Source: Leptolyngbya sp. O-77 (lineage in GTDB: Bacteria; Cyanobacteriota; Cyanobacteriia; Elainellales; Elainellaceae). From it: 64,000 nucleotides of DNA. The DNA lies in NCBI RefSeq assembly GCF_001548395.1, contig NZ_AP017367.1:2207001-2271000 (forward strand), read 5' to 3'. Positions 8,732-17,842 of the stretch are shown one piece after another; position 1 is the stretch's first letter, and every line of letters starts with the position of its first letter. The notes under the pieces are model-generated. The model had not been told where the DNA came from. It searched no databases and saw nothing but the letters and a program-made list of their open reading frames with translations. Both the position numbers and the translations under genes were made by a program.

Positions 8732-9253
8732 TCAGGAATAGAGTTTTTCAATGGGAACATCGCGTTCCTCTGCTACCTCAGAGAAGGTACGGAGGGCAGA
8801 AAGGGCATTTGCAGCGGCCCTGGCGTTATTGAGCGGGTTACCCGAACCCAACTGCTTTGCCAGAACGTTCTTCACACCCGCCAGTTCCAGCACGGTACGC
8901 ACAGAACCACCTGCAATTACACCAGTTCCCGGAGCGGCGGGACGAATCATCACCTTCGCGCCGCCGCCTGTGCCGTTGGTTGGGTGAGGAATAGAGTCAG
9001 ACTTAGTCAGGGGAACCTCGACCAAGTGCTTCTTGCCGTCGGCAACGCCTTTTTTCACCGCGCCAATTACATCAGCGGCTTTACCAACGCCAACCCCAAC
9101 CTGTCCGCGCTCGTTGCCGACGATCACGATCGCCCGAAAGCTGAGCTTCTTACCCCCCTTAACCACTTTGGTGACGCGGCGGATTTGAACAACGCGCTCC
9201 TGCCATTCAGTTTCTTTTTCTTTGACGCGACTTGTCTTGGTTTTCTTCGCCAT
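8732..9253 (-). CDS. rpsE: 30S ribosomal protein S5
   Basis: A 173-residue S5 with WQERVVQIRRVTKVVKGGKK, RAIVIVGNERGQVGVGVGKA and the second domain (GTGVIAGGSVRTVLELAG). S5 helps form the mRNA entry site and affects decoding accuracy. It lies between rplR (50-base gap) and rplO. Confidence 0.97.
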   Translation of the reverse strand: MAKKTKTSRVKEKETEWQERVVQIRRVTKVVKGGKKLSFRAIVIVGNERGQVGVGVGKAADVIGAVKKGVADGKKHLVEVPLTKSDSIPHPTNGTGGGAKVMIRPAAPGTGVIAGGSVRTVLELAGVKNVLAKQLGSGNPLNNARAAANALSALRTFSEVAEERDVPIEKLYS

Positions 9254-9303
9254 AGCTTGCTTGTCCTGGATAGTGTGCTTGTCCTAAAGATGAATCTGAA
9301 AGG

Positions 9304-9666
9304 CTAGAAGCTTAGACCACCTTCACGAGCGGCATCTGCCAAAGCCTTGACGCGGCCGTGATACAGCTTACCGCCCCGGTCAAACACGACTTGCGTAATC
9401 CCCTTCTCGAGCGATCGCGCTGCAATCAGCTTACCGACTTCTACAGACGCATCACAGTTCGCACCTGAAGTGAGCTTTTCGCGCAGCACAGGCTCCAGCG
9501 TCGATGCAGCAGCAAGCGTTCGATGCTGCGTGTCATCAATGACCTGGGCATAGATATGCTGATTAGAGCGAAATATAGCCAGACGAGGACGTTCAGACGT
9601 GCCAGAAACTGTCTGGCGGATGCGGACGTGACGACGCTGAGTCGCTTCCTTACGAGTCAGTTTCAT
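9304..9666 (-). CDS. rplR: 50S ribosomal protein L18
   Basis: A 120-residue L18: basic N terminus (KEATQRRHVRIRQTVSG), RPRLAIFRSNQHIYAQVIDD, and the C-terminal VVFDRGGKLYHGRVKALADA motif. It binds 5S rRNA together with L5. It starts 3 bases after rplF, so the pair is tightly coupled. Confidence 0.97.
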   Translation of the reverse strand: MKLTRKEATQRRHVRIRQTVSGTSERPRLAIFRSNQHIYAQVIDDTQHRTLAAASTLEPVLREKLTSGANCDASVEVGKLIAARSLEKGITQVVFDRGGKLYHGRVKALADAAREGGLSF

Positions 9667-9669
9667 AGG

Positions 9670-10209
9670 TTATTTCTTCCCTGCCTTACCGGCCTTACGT
9701 CTGACAACCTCGCCAGCATAGCGAATGCCCTTGCCCTTGTAGGGTTCTGGCGGACGAACTGCGCGAACCTGAGCCGCAATATTACCGACAATTTCCTTAT
9801 CAATTCCGCTGACTAGAATGTTGGTGTTATTCTCAACGGCAAATTGAATCCCGTCAGGTGGCTCGATCAAAACTGGATGGCTATAGCCCACAATCAGGTT
9901 CAGGTTGCGCCCCTGTATTTGGGCCCGATAACCAACCCCCTGGATTTCAAGCTTGCGCTGAAAGCCCTGAGATACACCCTCTACCATATTGGCAACCAGC
10001 GTTCGGCACAACCCATGGCGCTGGCGGGCAGCGCGGGACTCATTGCGACGATTCACCGTCAACGTATCGCCCTCTTGCAGAACCTCAACCTCTGGCGGAA
10101 GCGTGCGCGAGAGTTCTCCCTTGGGGCCTTTGACAACCAGGGTTTGACCGTCAAGGGTAACGGTCACCTTCTGAGGGACACTAATAGGACGTTTTCCAAT
10201 GCGAGACAT
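9670..10209 (-). CDS. rplF: 50S ribosomal protein L6
   Basis: A 179-residue L6 of two repeated domains: MSRIGKRPISVPQKVTVTLD at the start and the signature PEPYKGKGIRYAGEVVRRK at the end. L6 sits near the sarcin-ricin loop and the factor-binding site. The gap to rpsH upstream is 161 bases and shows nothing distinct. Confidence 0.97.
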   Translation of the reverse strand: MSRIGKRPISVPQKVTVTLDGQTLVVKGPKGELSRTLPPEVEVLQEGDTLTVNRRNESRAARQRHGLCRTLVANMVEGVSQGFQRKLEIQGVGYRAQIQGRNLNLIVGYSHPVLIEPPDGIQFAVENNTNILVSGIDKEIVGNIAAQVRAVRPPEPYKGKGIRYAGEVVRRKAGKAGKK

Positions 10210-10370
10210 GACAAGTCACTCCTGGACGATCTTGCTGGCTTTCAAGCGATGCGCTTACGACACAAGCGCCACCAGGCAAACACAAAGCAAACACAAATAA
10301 AATGAGAGGCTAGATTTAGCTTTGACCCAAGCAGCCATCCGCTCAGATCAAGTCAGATCGAGAAAAATCC

Positions 10371-10772
10371 TTACCAGACGTAGCAGAGAACTTCTCCTCC
10401 CACACCCTGACGACGGGCATCTCGATCCGTCATGATGCCGCTGGAGGTTGAAACAATGGCAATTCCAATGCCACCCAACACGCGAGGCAGATCGCGGCAG
10501 TTTGAGTAAACTCGCAGTCCAGGTTTGCTGACCCGCTGTAGCGCATTGATAATCGGACGGCGGCCTTTGCCCTTATATTTCAGAGCAATTACCAGTCGCT
10601 TCTGCGCTCCTTCGCCTGTCTCAGAAAACTCGCTAATAAATCCTTCTTCCAAGAGCACACGAGCAATGTTGCGCGTCATCTTGGTAGACGGGACTTCGGT
10701 TGTTTGATGCCGAGCGAGATTCGCGTTGCGAATGCGGGTCAGCATGTCTGCAATTGTGTCGTTAGACGCCAT
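10371..10772 (-). CDS. rpsH: 30S ribosomal protein S8
   Basis: A 133-residue S8 with DTIADMLTRIRNANLARHQT and the C-terminal signature GIAIVSTSSGIMTDRDARRQ. S8 nucleates the central domain of 16S rRNA. It follows rplE with a 23-base gap. Confidence 0.97.
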   Translation of the reverse strand: MASNDTIADMLTRIRNANLARHQTTEVPSTKMTRNIARVLLEEGFISEFSETGEGAQKRLVIALKYKGKGRRPIINALQRVSKPGLRVYSNCRDLPRVLGGIGIAIVSTSSGIMTDRDARRQGVGGEVLCYVW

Positions 10773-10795
10773 AATTTCCTCTTTGTCAGCCTGCC

Positions 10796-11344
10796 TCAGT
10801 TATCGCGAAAGGGCATTCCCAGTTCCTTTAACAGGGCGCGTCCCTCTTCATCTGTGGTTGCCGTAGTGATGATCGAAATGTCCATGCCCCGAATCTGATC
10901 AATGTTGTCGTACTCAATTTCGGGGAAAATGAGTTGTTCACGAAGCCCCAGAGTATAGTTACCACGACCATCAAAGCTCTTGGGGCTGATGCCGCGAAAA
11001 TCTCGAATCCGAGGCAGCACCAGGTTTATAAGGCGATCCAGAAAGGCATACATGCGCTCCGAGCGCAGGGTGACCATGATGCCCACTGGCATTCCTTTAC
11101 GAATCTTGAAACCGGCGATCGCCTTCTTGGCTCGCGTCACCACTGGCTTTTGACCTGTAATCACCGCAATTTCCGCCAAGGAAGCTTCCAGCGCTTTTGC
11201 GTTTTGAGCAGCCTCGCCCATCCCTCGGTTCACGGTCACCTTGACCACTTTGGGAACCTGATGAACGTTTTCGTAGTTAAACTGCTCAACCAATTTTGGA
11301 ACCACGGTCTCCTGATAGTAGGTTTTTAACCTAGGACTTGCCAT
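10796..11344 (-). CDS. rplE: 50S ribosomal protein L5
   Basis: A 182-residue L5: LKTYYQETVVPKLVEQFNY, VTVNRGMGEAAQNAK, RKGMPVGIMVTLR, and LREQLIFPEIEYD. L5 binds 5S rRNA and contacts the P-site tRNA in the central protuberance. It lies between rplX (64-base gap) and rpsH. Confidence 0.97.
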   Translation of the reverse strand: MASPRLKTYYQETVVPKLVEQFNYENVHQVPKVVKVTVNRGMGEAAQNAKALEASLAEIAVITGQKPVVTRAKKAIAGFKIRKGMPVGIMVTLRSERMYAFLDRLINLVLPRIRDFRGISPKSFDGRGNYTLGLREQLIFPEIEYDNIDQIRGMDISIITTATTDEEGRALLKELGMPFRDN

Positions 11345-11408
11345 AACACTCTCCTGATAGATTCCTGGGCTTGGTCAGGAATAAAACATGAAACGTGAAT
11401 CTAAAACG

Positions 11409-11741
11409 CTAGTCAATGATCTCGCCGGTTTTCTTCAGCATTCTGACCTTTCGGCCGTCGGCATTAAAGGTATAAGAAATTCGACTAGCAACCTTCTGCT
11501 TGGTGGAATAGGGGAGAACATTAGAGCTATGAATCGGGGCCTCAAAAGTCTGAATCTGACCAGACTCCCCTTCTTGCTGAGGTTTGACGTGCTTCGTCCG
11601 CACGTTAACACCTTTGACCACCACCTTGCTGGTTTCAGGATAAACGCGCAAAATCTCACCGACTTTGCCTTTGTCACTCCCCGAAATCACCTGAACCGTG
11701 TCGCCCTTCTTCACATGCATTTTGTAGCGCAGCTTGCCCAT
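11409..11741 (-). CDS. rplX: 50S ribosomal protein L24
   Basis: A 110-residue L24 with the KOW motif in KMHVKKGDTVQVISGSDKGK and VVVKGVNVRTKHVKP. The ATG at 11741 overlaps the rplN TGA by one base; an in-frame GTG lies one codon upstream. The overlap implies translational coupling with rplN. L24 initiates 50S assembly. Confidence 0.96.
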   Translation of the reverse strand: MGKLRYKMHVKKGDTVQVISGSDKGKVGEILRVYPETSKVVVKGVNVRTKHVKPQQEGESGQIQTFEAPIHSSNVLPYSTKQKVASRISYTFNADGRKVRMLKKTGEIID

Positions 11742-12106
11742 CACAGCACCTCCGGAGCTAGCGAGACAATCTTAGTAAAGTTCTTATCGCGCAACTCCCG
11801 CGCAACGGGGCCAAACACGCGAGTTCCTCTGGGGTTGCCATCATTGTTGATGATGACAGCAGCGTTGTCGTCAAACCGAATGCTCATACCGCTATCGCGC
11901 CGCAGCCCCTTCTTGGTTCGCACAACCACTGCGCGTACCACATCAGACTTTTTAACCGCCATGTTAGGGATGGCATCCTTGACAACGGCAATGATCACAT
12001 CCCCGACACCTGCGTAGCGACGGTTGCCTCCCAGCACTCGAATACACATCAGCTTACGAGCGCCGCTGTTATCCGCCACGTTGAGATAAGTTTCTTGTTG
12101 AATCAT
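11741..12106 (-). CDS. rplN: 50S ribosomal protein L14
   Basis: A 121-residue L14: MIQQETYLNVADNSGARKLM, VVKDAIPNMAVKKSDVVRAV, and the C-terminal GPVARELRDKNFTKIVSLAP. It helps form the inter-subunit bridge near helix 44. Its stop overlaps the rplX start, and rpsQ lies 22 bases upstream. Confidence 0.97.
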   Translation of the reverse strand: MIQQETYLNVADNSGARKLMCIRVLGGNRRYAGVGDVIIAVVKDAIPNMAVKKSDVVRAVVVRTKKGLRRDSGMSIRFDDNAAVIINNDGNPRGTRVFGPVARELRDKNFTKIVSLAPEVL

Positions 12107-12128
12107 GATGTCTCTCCTCCGGGGTGGA

Positions 12129-12380
12129 CTAGCTCTCTGAAGTCTGACTTAGGATGTCCACGACTGTCCAACGCTTTGTACGGCTGAGCGGACGGGTTTC
12201 TTGAATCCGAACGCGATCGCCCGTCTTGCACTTATTTTCTTCGTCGTGAACCTTGTAGCGCTTCGTTCGCACCATAATCTTGCGATACTTCGGGTGAGGG
12301 GCACGGTTCTCCACCGCGACGACGACCGTCTTTTCCATCTTGTCGCTCACCACGACTCCAACTCGCTCTTTGACTGCCAT
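12129..12380 (-). CDS. rpsQ: 30S ribosomal protein S17
   Basis: An 83-residue S17, an OB-fold protein, with VKERVGVVVSDKMEKTVVV, the HPKYRKIMVRTKRYKVHDE segment, and GDRVRIQETRPLSRTKRW. It is a primary binder of 16S rRNA and starts 6 bases after rpmC. Confidence 0.97.
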   Translation of the reverse strand: MAVKERVGVVVSDKMEKTVVVAVENRAPHPKYRKIMVRTKRYKVHDEENKCKTGDRVRIQETRPLSRTKRWTVVDILSQTSES

Positions 12381-12386
12381 TGCCCC

Positions 12387-12614
12387 TTACTCCTTCTCTG
12401 CATCCGCTTGTGCGGCTGCCAGTTGCCGCTCTCGCTCCACGGTCATCAGTTGCGCCAGCCGATGGCGGACATGTCCAAACTGATGCGTTTTGTCCAGCCG
12501 CCGCGTCGCCTTTTGAAAGCGCAAGTCAAATAACTGCTTCTTGGCGGCTACAATTTGCTCACTGAGTTCCTGATCGCTGAGATCACGAATCTCTGAAATC
12601 TTAGGCAGAGCCAT
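12387..12614 (-). CDS. rpmC: 50S ribosomal protein L29
   Basis: A 75-residue two-helix L29: ISEIRDLSDQELSEQIVAAK then KQLFDLRFQKATRRLDKTH, with a charged C-terminal extension. L29 lies at the tunnel exit, near L23 and the trigger-factor site. It starts 2 bases after rplP. Confidence 0.96.
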   Translation of the reverse strand: MALPKISEIRDLSDQELSEQIVAAKKQLFDLRFQKATRRLDKTHQFGHVRHRLAQLMTVERERQLAAAQADAEKE

Positions 12615-12616
12615 CT

Positions 12617-13051
12617 CTACGACTCCTCCACTGCTTGCTCTTGTTGTTCCTTAACAATGAACTTGGTCTTAATTGGGAGTTTGTACTGCGCCAATCGCAT
12701 CGCCTCACGGGCTGTCTCTTCCGGCACGCCAGCAATCTCAAACAAGATTCGACCCGGCTTCACCACTGCCACCCAAAACTCAGGGTTGCCCTTACCAGAA
12801 CCCATCCGCGTTTCAGCCGGACGCATGGTAACCGGCTTATCTGGAAAAATGCGAATCCAGATTTTGCCACCTCGACGGATGTATCGAGTCATGGCTCGAC
12901 GGCTAGCCTCAATCTGACGGGAGGTAATCCAGGACGGCTCCATTGCCTGAAGCCCAAAATCACCAAAATCAATATTGTTGCCGCGAGTTGCCCGCCCTTT
13001 CATGCGGCCGCGCTGCTGCTTGCGGAATTTAGTTCGTCTTGGACTTAACAT
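12617..13051 (-). CDS. rplP: 50S ribosomal protein L16
   Basis: A 144-residue L16 starting MLSPRRTKFRKQQRGRMKG, with GLQAMEPSWITSRQIEASRR and RMGSGKGNPEFWVAVVKPGR. L16 organises the A-site region of 23S rRNA. The rpsC stop lies 88 bases upstream; rpmC follows directly. Confidence 0.97.
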   Translation of the reverse strand: MLSPRRTKFRKQQRGRMKGRATRGNNIDFGDFGLQAMEPSWITSRQIEASRRAMTRYIRRGGKIWIRIFPDKPVTMRPAETRMGSGKGNPEFWVAVVKPGRILFEIAGVPEETAREAMRLAQYKLPIKTKFIVKEQQEQAVEES

Positions 13052-13139
13052 GGCTCACTACCTTGAAATTGAAGCTAGGGTTAGGTTGGGAGATGGAAGC
13101 ACTGGTCTGATTCAGCTTTCGCCCTTCAGCCCGCCTTCC

Positions 13140-13874
13140 CTATCCTTCGTTAGAACGATCCTCAAACTGGCGGCGACGCTGCTGACGGCGACGGGGTGGC
13201 ACATTGGGAGCGGCTTCTTGCGTCACTCGCTCCTGCCCAGGAATGATCTCGCCTTTGAACACCCACACCTTGATCCCCAAAATGCCGTAGATCGTCTGTG
13301 CCGTGGTGTAGGCGTAGTCGATATCTGCCCGCAGCGTATGAAGCGGCACCTTGCCTTCGCGAGTGTATTCAGTGCGGGCAATTTCTGCGCCGTTGAGCCG
13401 ACCACTCACCTGGATTTTGATACCCTGCACCCCTGATTTCTGAGCGCGGGTAATCGCCTGACGTACAACCCGACGGAACGAAACCCGCTTTTCAAGCTGC
13501 TGCTGCACATATTCAGCGATCAGCGCAGCATCAGCGTCCACGCGAGCAACTTCAACCACGTTGATCCGGATCTGGCGGCTGGTATCTCCCAACTCTTTCT
13601 GAAGACCTTCGCGCAATTTCTCGATTCCTGCGCCGCCGCGACCCACAACCACACCTGGTCGGGCGGTCAAAACCTGGAGGTCAATTTGATCGGCCTTGCG
13701 CTCAATGCGAACCTCAGAGATCCCTGCACTGCTCAACTCTTTGGCAACATACTTGCGGATTTTGTAGTCCTCTTGCAGTAGCTTAGGGTAGCGACTGGAG
13801 TCAGCAAACCAAAGAGAGCGGTGCTCCTGGGTGATGCCGAGGCGGAAACCAACTGGATGAATTTTCTGTCCCAC
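13140..13874 (-). CDS. rpsC: 30S ribosomal protein S3
   Basis: A 244-residue S3 with GQKIHPVGFRLGITQEHRS, the KH domain (GVVVGRGGAGIEKLREGL) and the C-terminal domain (SGRLNGAEIARTEYTREGKV). It ends in a basic tail rich in Arg and Gln. S3 lines the mRNA entry channel. The start is GTG, preceded by GAGGA at 6 bases. Confidence 0.97.
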   Translation of the reverse strand: MGQKIHPVGFRLGITQEHRSLWFADSSRYPKLLQEDYKIRKYVAKELSSAGISEVRIERKADQIDLQVLTARPGVVVGRGGAGIEKLREGLQKELGDTSRQIRINVVEVARVDADAALIAEYVQQQLEKRVSFRRVVRQAITRAQKSGVQGIKIQVSGRLNGAEIARTEYTREGKVPLHTLRADIDYAYTTAQTIYGILGIKVWVFKGEIIPGQERVTQEAAPNVPPRRRQQRRRQFEDRSNEG

Positions 13875-13961
13875 AATGCGTCCTCAGAAAAGGCAAGAAT
13901 TTGAGTGAAGGGTATAAAATAAGGGGCGATCGCCATTCAACAAGCTCGAACGGGGTCTCAC

Positions 13962-14321
13962 TTACTCTTCAGCACCCGGCGCAACTGCAATCGTAATGTG
14001 ACAAGTCGGCTTGCGAATCTGATAAGCCCGACCCTGAGCGCGGGGGCGAAACCGCTTCAGCACAGGGCCTTGATCAGCGTAGGCAGTCGTCACCATCAGA
14101 TCGGCAGGCGCATAGCCCTCGTTATGCTCAGCATTGGCAACGGCAGACCGCAGCACCTTAAGCACCGGATCGCAAGCGCGGTAAGGCATAAACTCTAGAA
14201 TAATCAGCGCCTCCCGGTAAGAACGCCCCCGGATCTGATCCAGAACCCGACGCACCTTATGAGGCGACATGCGAATGTAACGGGCAACAGCTTTTACTTC
14301 GTCTGCGGTCGTAATTGCCAT
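13962..14321 (-). CDS. rplV: 50S ribosomal protein L22
   Basis: A 119-residue L22: AVARYIRMSPHKVRRVLDQI, a NAEHNEGYAPADLMV segment, and the tunnel-lining hairpin GPVLKRFRPRAQGRAYQIRK. It lies between rpsS and rpsC in the S10 order. The 115-base gap to rpsS holds nothing recognisable. Confidence 0.97.
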   Translation of the reverse strand: MAITTADEVKAVARYIRMSPHKVRRVLDQIRGRSYREALIILEFMPYRACDPVLKVLRSAVANAEHNEGYAPADLMVTTAYADQGPVLKRFRPRAQGRAYQIRKPTCHITIAVAPGAEE

Positions 14322-14436
14322 GATGATTTCCTCTCAAGTGTCTTGCAGCAGTCTTTTAGAGTGATGAGCAACAGCAAGCACTAAATCCTAATATCTGTGA
14401 ACTACTGCGAACGTCCTGGACAAACCTGACTCAACC

Positions 14437-14715
14437 CTAACGACGAGACTTCTTATCGCTTTTGGCATGTCCTCGGAAGGTGCGAGTCGGTGCAAACTCA
14501 CCCAACTTATGACCCACCATTTGCTCCGTCACATAAACCGGAACATGCTGGCGACCGTTATGAACAGCGATCGTATGCCCGATCATCTGAGGCAAAATCG
14601 TTGACGCGCGAGACCAAGTTTTAATCACTTGCTTATCGCCCTTCACATTGAGTGCCTCAACCTTCTTGAGCAGATGATCAGCTACGAAAGGGCCTTTCTT
14701 GAGTGAGCGAGACAT
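14437..14715 (-). CDS. rpsS: 30S ribosomal protein S19
   Basis: A 92-residue S19: MSRSLKKGPFVADHLLKKVE, WSRASTILPQMIGHTIAVHN, and VGHKLGEFAPTRTFRGHAKS. S19 forms a head complex with S13. It follows rplB with a 75-base gap. Confidence 0.97.
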   Translation of the reverse strand: MSRSLKKGPFVADHLLKKVEALNVKGDKQVIKTWSRASTILPQMIGHTIAVHNGRQHVPVYVTEQMVGHKLGEFAPTRTFRGHAKSDKKSRR

Positions 14716-14790
14716 AACCGACTTACCTCTACCAATTGACCAAACGTGTGAAACTCAGCGAACCGTAAACCCTGTAAACAGATCGGAACC

Positions 14791-15654
14791 TTAAGACTCA
14801 CGGCCCCCGCGACCCCGCTTAGACGTGCGGCGGCGACGGCGAACAATCAGCGCATTACTTGCCTTCTTCTTCTTCCGGGTCTTCATACCCAACGCTGGCT
14901 TGCCCCAGGGGGTCACAGGGCCAGAACGACCGATCGGCGCACGTCCTTCGCCACCGCCGTGGGGGTGATCGACTGGGTTCATGACGCTGCCGCGAACCTC
15001 CGGACGACGGCCTAGCCATCGCTTGCGCCCCGCCTTACCCAGGCTAATATTGCGAGACTCAGCGTTGCCCACCGCACCAATCGTGGCATAGCACTCGCGA
15101 CGAATCATCCGAACCTCTGTGGAGGGCAAGCGAAGCGTTACAAAGTCACCTTCTTTCGCCACGATTTGCGCCGAAGCACCTGCTGCACGAACAATCTGTC
15201 CGCCCTTACCAGGAACCAGTTCCACGTTGTGAACCGTCGTACCTAGCGGCATACTGCCCAAGGGCAGTGCGTTACCGACCTCAAAAGGAGAGTCCTCACC
15301 CGCGATCACAGTTGTACCGACCGTCAAGCCAGCAGGACAAAGGATGTAGCGCTTCTCGCCATCCTGATAATAAAGAAGCGCAATCCGGGCGTTGCGGTTG
15401 GGATCGTACTCGATTGCTGCCACTTTGGCAGGAATGTTTCGCTTGTTGCGGCGGAAGTCAATCACCCGATACAGCCGCTTATGCCCGCCACCCCGATGGC
15501 GACAGGTGATTACGCCCCGATTGTTGCGTCCCTTCGGACGATGCACCGAGCGAGTCAGGGACTTTTCTGGTTCACTACGAGTGATCTCAGCAAAGTCAGC
15601 AACGGAGCGCTCTCGCGTGCCAGGTGTATAAGGTCGGTATGTACGAATGCCCAT
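14791..15654 (-). CDS. rplB: 50S ribosomal protein L2
   Basis: A 287-residue L2, close to the family length. It carries RGVITCRHRGGGHKRLYRVI, the SH3-like barrel, and the C-terminal MNPVDHPHGGGEGRAPIGR, whose His is linked to peptidyl-transferase function. L2 binds 23S rRNA at the subunit interface. It lies between rplW (34-base gap) and rpsS. Confidence 0.97.
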   Translation of the reverse strand: MGIRTYRPYTPGTRERSVADFAEITRSEPEKSLTRSVHRPKGRNNRGVITCRHRGGGHKRLYRVIDFRRNKRNIPAKVAAIEYDPNRNARIALLYYQDGEKRYILCPAGLTVGTTVIAGEDSPFEVGNALPLGSMPLGTTVHNVELVPGKGGQIVRAAGASAQIVAKEGDFVTLRLPSTEVRMIRRECYATIGAVGNAESRNISLGKAGRKRWLGRRPEVRGSVMNPVDHPHGGGEGRAPIGRSGPVTPWGKPALGMKTRKKKKASNALIVRRRRRTSKRGRGGRES

Positions 15655-15688
15655 GGCTTCAATCTCTCAAGGGGATGGCTTTCAGACG

Positions 15689-15991
15689 TTACACTTCGGG
15701 GAACAGGACGATGGAATCACCTGTTGCCAGGGTCACAACTGCCCGCTTGTATTGGGGCTTGTGTCCAGCAAATCGACCGACTCGACGATGCTTCTTCGGG
15801 GGCTTGCTGGTGTTCACACCAACCACCTTCACCTCAAACAAAGATTCAATAGCGGCCTTGATCTGCGGCTTTGTTGCGCTGGGAACCACTTCAAAGACGT
15901 ACTTGTTTTCCTCAAGAAGCTGAGTTGCCTTTTCAGTCACTAGGGGACGGCGAATCAGATCTGCCAGGTTGCGCGAATCAAACTTAGTCAC
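15689..15991 (-). CDS. rplW: 50S ribosomal protein L23
   Basis: A 100-residue L23: DLIRRPLVTEKATQLLEENK, FEVVPSATKPQIKAAIESLF, and HRRVGRFAGHKPQYKRAVVT. L23 sits at the tunnel exit and docks trigger factor and SRP. Its start overlaps the rplD end by 8 bases, so the two are likely coupled. Confidence 0.97.
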   Translation of the reverse strand: MTKFDSRNLADLIRRPLVTEKATQLLEENKYVFEVVPSATKPQIKAAIESLFEVKVVGVNTSKPPKKHRRVGRFAGHKPQYKRAVVTLATGDSIVLFPEV

Positions 15992-16616
15992 CGTATACCT
16001 CCTGCACTTTTTCTAGGGCAGACGCAGTTGCCACGATCTTGTCAGCCGCCAGCAGATCAAAGACGTTGAGATTACCAGCAGAAATTAGCTTGATGGAGCT
16101 AATGTTTCGAGCCGACAGATAAACCATCTCATCTCGCTCAGAAACAATTAGAAGAGCCGTCTCATTTTCCCCCACACCCCAGCGAGCGAGCGCCTGCGCC
16201 AGTTCCTTGGTCTTGGGACGGGGCAACTCATTTGCGAAATCTTGAACCACAATCAGGTCTTCGGCACGGCTTTGCAGCGCGGTTCTGAGCGCCAAGCGCC
16301 GCTCCTTGCGGTTCATCTTGACCGAGTAATCTCTAGGCTTGGGACCAAAGATAACGCCGCCACCGCGCCATAGAGGAGAGCGAATCGAACCCGCGCGGGC
16401 GCGACCTGTGCCTTTTTGCCGCCAGGGCTTGCGTCCACCACCTCTAACCTCAGAACGAGTCTTGGTAGAGGCAGTGCCCTGTCGAGCATTATTCAGCTGG
16501 CGCACCAAGGCCCGATGAACGATATGGGGCGCATTGTCTTCGTTAGCAACGCGCAGATCTAGCGAGGCGGTGCCAGCGCTTTCACCCTGCCAATTTTTAA
16601 CTACACACTCAATCAT
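15984..16616 (-). CDS. rplD: 50S ribosomal protein L4
   Basis: A 210-residue L4 with the extended loop TRSEVRGGGRKPWRQKGTGR that reaches into the exit tunnel, and SIRSPLWRGGGVIFGPKPRD. In E. coli L4 represses its own operon; whether that holds here cannot be read from sequence. It is 79 bases after rplC and overlaps rplW by 8 bases. Confidence 0.97.
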   Translation of the reverse strand: MIECVVKNWQGESAGTASLDLRVANEDNAPHIVHRALVRQLNNARQGTASTKTRSEVRGGGRKPWRQKGTGRARAGSIRSPLWRGGGVIFGPKPRDYSVKMNRKERRLALRTALQSRAEDLIVVQDFANELPRPKTKELAQALARWGVGENETALLIVSERDEMVYLSARNISSIKLISAGNLNVFDLLAADKIVATASALEKVQEVYGD

Positions 16617-16695
16617 GGGTCTGTTTCTCCTCGTCGGGGTGCTGGCTCACTGCTCCAATCACCAAAATCGCAAAATCTAAACGCTCAGCAAGTTC

Positions 16696-17337
16696 TCAGT
16701 TTGCTTTTCCGACCTGCTTGGCAGGAACAATATTGACCAAGGCACCAGGTTTTCCAGGAATTGCCCCCTTGATCAGGAGCAAGTTGCGATCGCCATCCAC
16801 CCGCACAATTGTCAGCTTCTTGATCGTGGTTCTCGTGCCACCCAGACGACCTGCCATGCGCTTGCCAGGATAAACGCGACCCGGCGTAGTGCCCGCACCC
16901 GTAGAACCAGGAAGACGGTGGTTCTTGGAACCGTGAGCCATCGGACCCCGCTTGAAGTTGTGGCGCTTTTGGTAGCCCGCAAAGCCACGTCCGATACTCG
17001 TTCCAATTACGTCCACCTGTTGCCCTGGCGTAAAGATATTTGCTGTCAACTGCTGCCCCAACTGATAATCAGCAGGACTGTCGAGGCGATATTCCTTTAA
17101 GTGGCGGAGGGGAGACGCTTCAGTTTTTTTGAGGTGTCCGAGCTCAGGCTTGTTCAACGCCTTTTCGGTAACCTCGCCAAAACCAACTTGGACAGCACTG
17201 TAGCCATCCACCTCTGCTGTTTTAATTTGCGTGACTGTGCAGGGGCCAGCCTGGACGACGGTCACAGGAATAGCCTTCCCTGCCTCATCAAAAACCTGGG
17301 TCATCCCCAGTTTGGTGCCAAGAATTCCAACAGACAC
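16696..17337 (-). CDS. rplC: 50S ribosomal protein L3, first gene of the cluster
   Basis: A 213-residue L3: SVGILGTKLGMTQVFDEAG, then GTSIGRGFAGYQKRHNFKR, GSKNHRLPGSTGAGTTPGRV and KRMAGRLGGTRTT. L3 organises the peptidyl-transferase centre. The start is GTG with GGGAG about 9 bases before it. rpsJ does not precede it; in many cyanobacteria rpsJ lies elsewhere with tufA. Confidence 0.97.
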   Translation of the reverse strand: MSVGILGTKLGMTQVFDEAGKAIPVTVVQAGPCTVTQIKTAEVDGYSAVQVGFGEVTEKALNKPELGHLKKTEASPLRHLKEYRLDSPADYQLGQQLTANIFTPGQQVDVIGTSIGRGFAGYQKRHNFKRGPMAHGSKNHRLPGSTGAGTTPGRVYPGKRMAGRLGGTRTTIKKLTIVRVDGDRNLLLIKGAIPGKPGALVNIVPAKQVGKAN

Positions 17338-17842
17338 GGTTAATCGTCTCCCTATTTACAAGCTGCAAGGGTGCCAGACAAAACTTGCCTCGCAAACTTC
17401 ATAAGACACCAATCTGTTTTTGTCGAACACAATCAATCTGCTGTCAGCCCAAAGGCGTACAGATTCACAGATGTTCTACAATCTTGCAGACAGACTAACT
17501 AGCTCAAATAAATGGCTTCTGCCTGAGTCGCCGGGACTTGAGCAGATCAACCACCCAGTATCCGTAAGGGCTTCCGGGCACTATTCCTGCCGAGAAGGCA
17601 CTCGCAAACACGCACGGCCCGATTTTGGCGACAATTTCAAATTATAAACCAATCAACACAAGCTGTCTAGCAAGTTGCAGACAGAACTTTCGAGGACAAT
17701 CTGCAAGCTGTGTTAGAAATTTGTGCCTTGTCTAGGATAACGCATAAAATCAGCATCGTGAAAAAATCTTTTACAGGTTTCGCGACCCTTAAAGAGATGA
17801 GATGGGCAAAGTTCAGGGAGTGGAAGCGGCGGGATAGGGACT
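17338..17842. other. 505-base divergent gap upstream of rplC and the GNAT gene
   Basis: This is the only large space before the 31-gene cluster, so its main promoter should be here, reading leftward. No convincing promoter pair could be fixed. A short element, TTGCAGACAGA, occurs twice (near 17482 and 17674). The open frame 17420-17647 has no family features and is judged random. Confidence 0.5.

Noticed and set aside
17420..17647. A 75-codon frame in the rplC leader
   Set aside because: No motif and no ribosome-binding site; the region is better read as promoter and leader.
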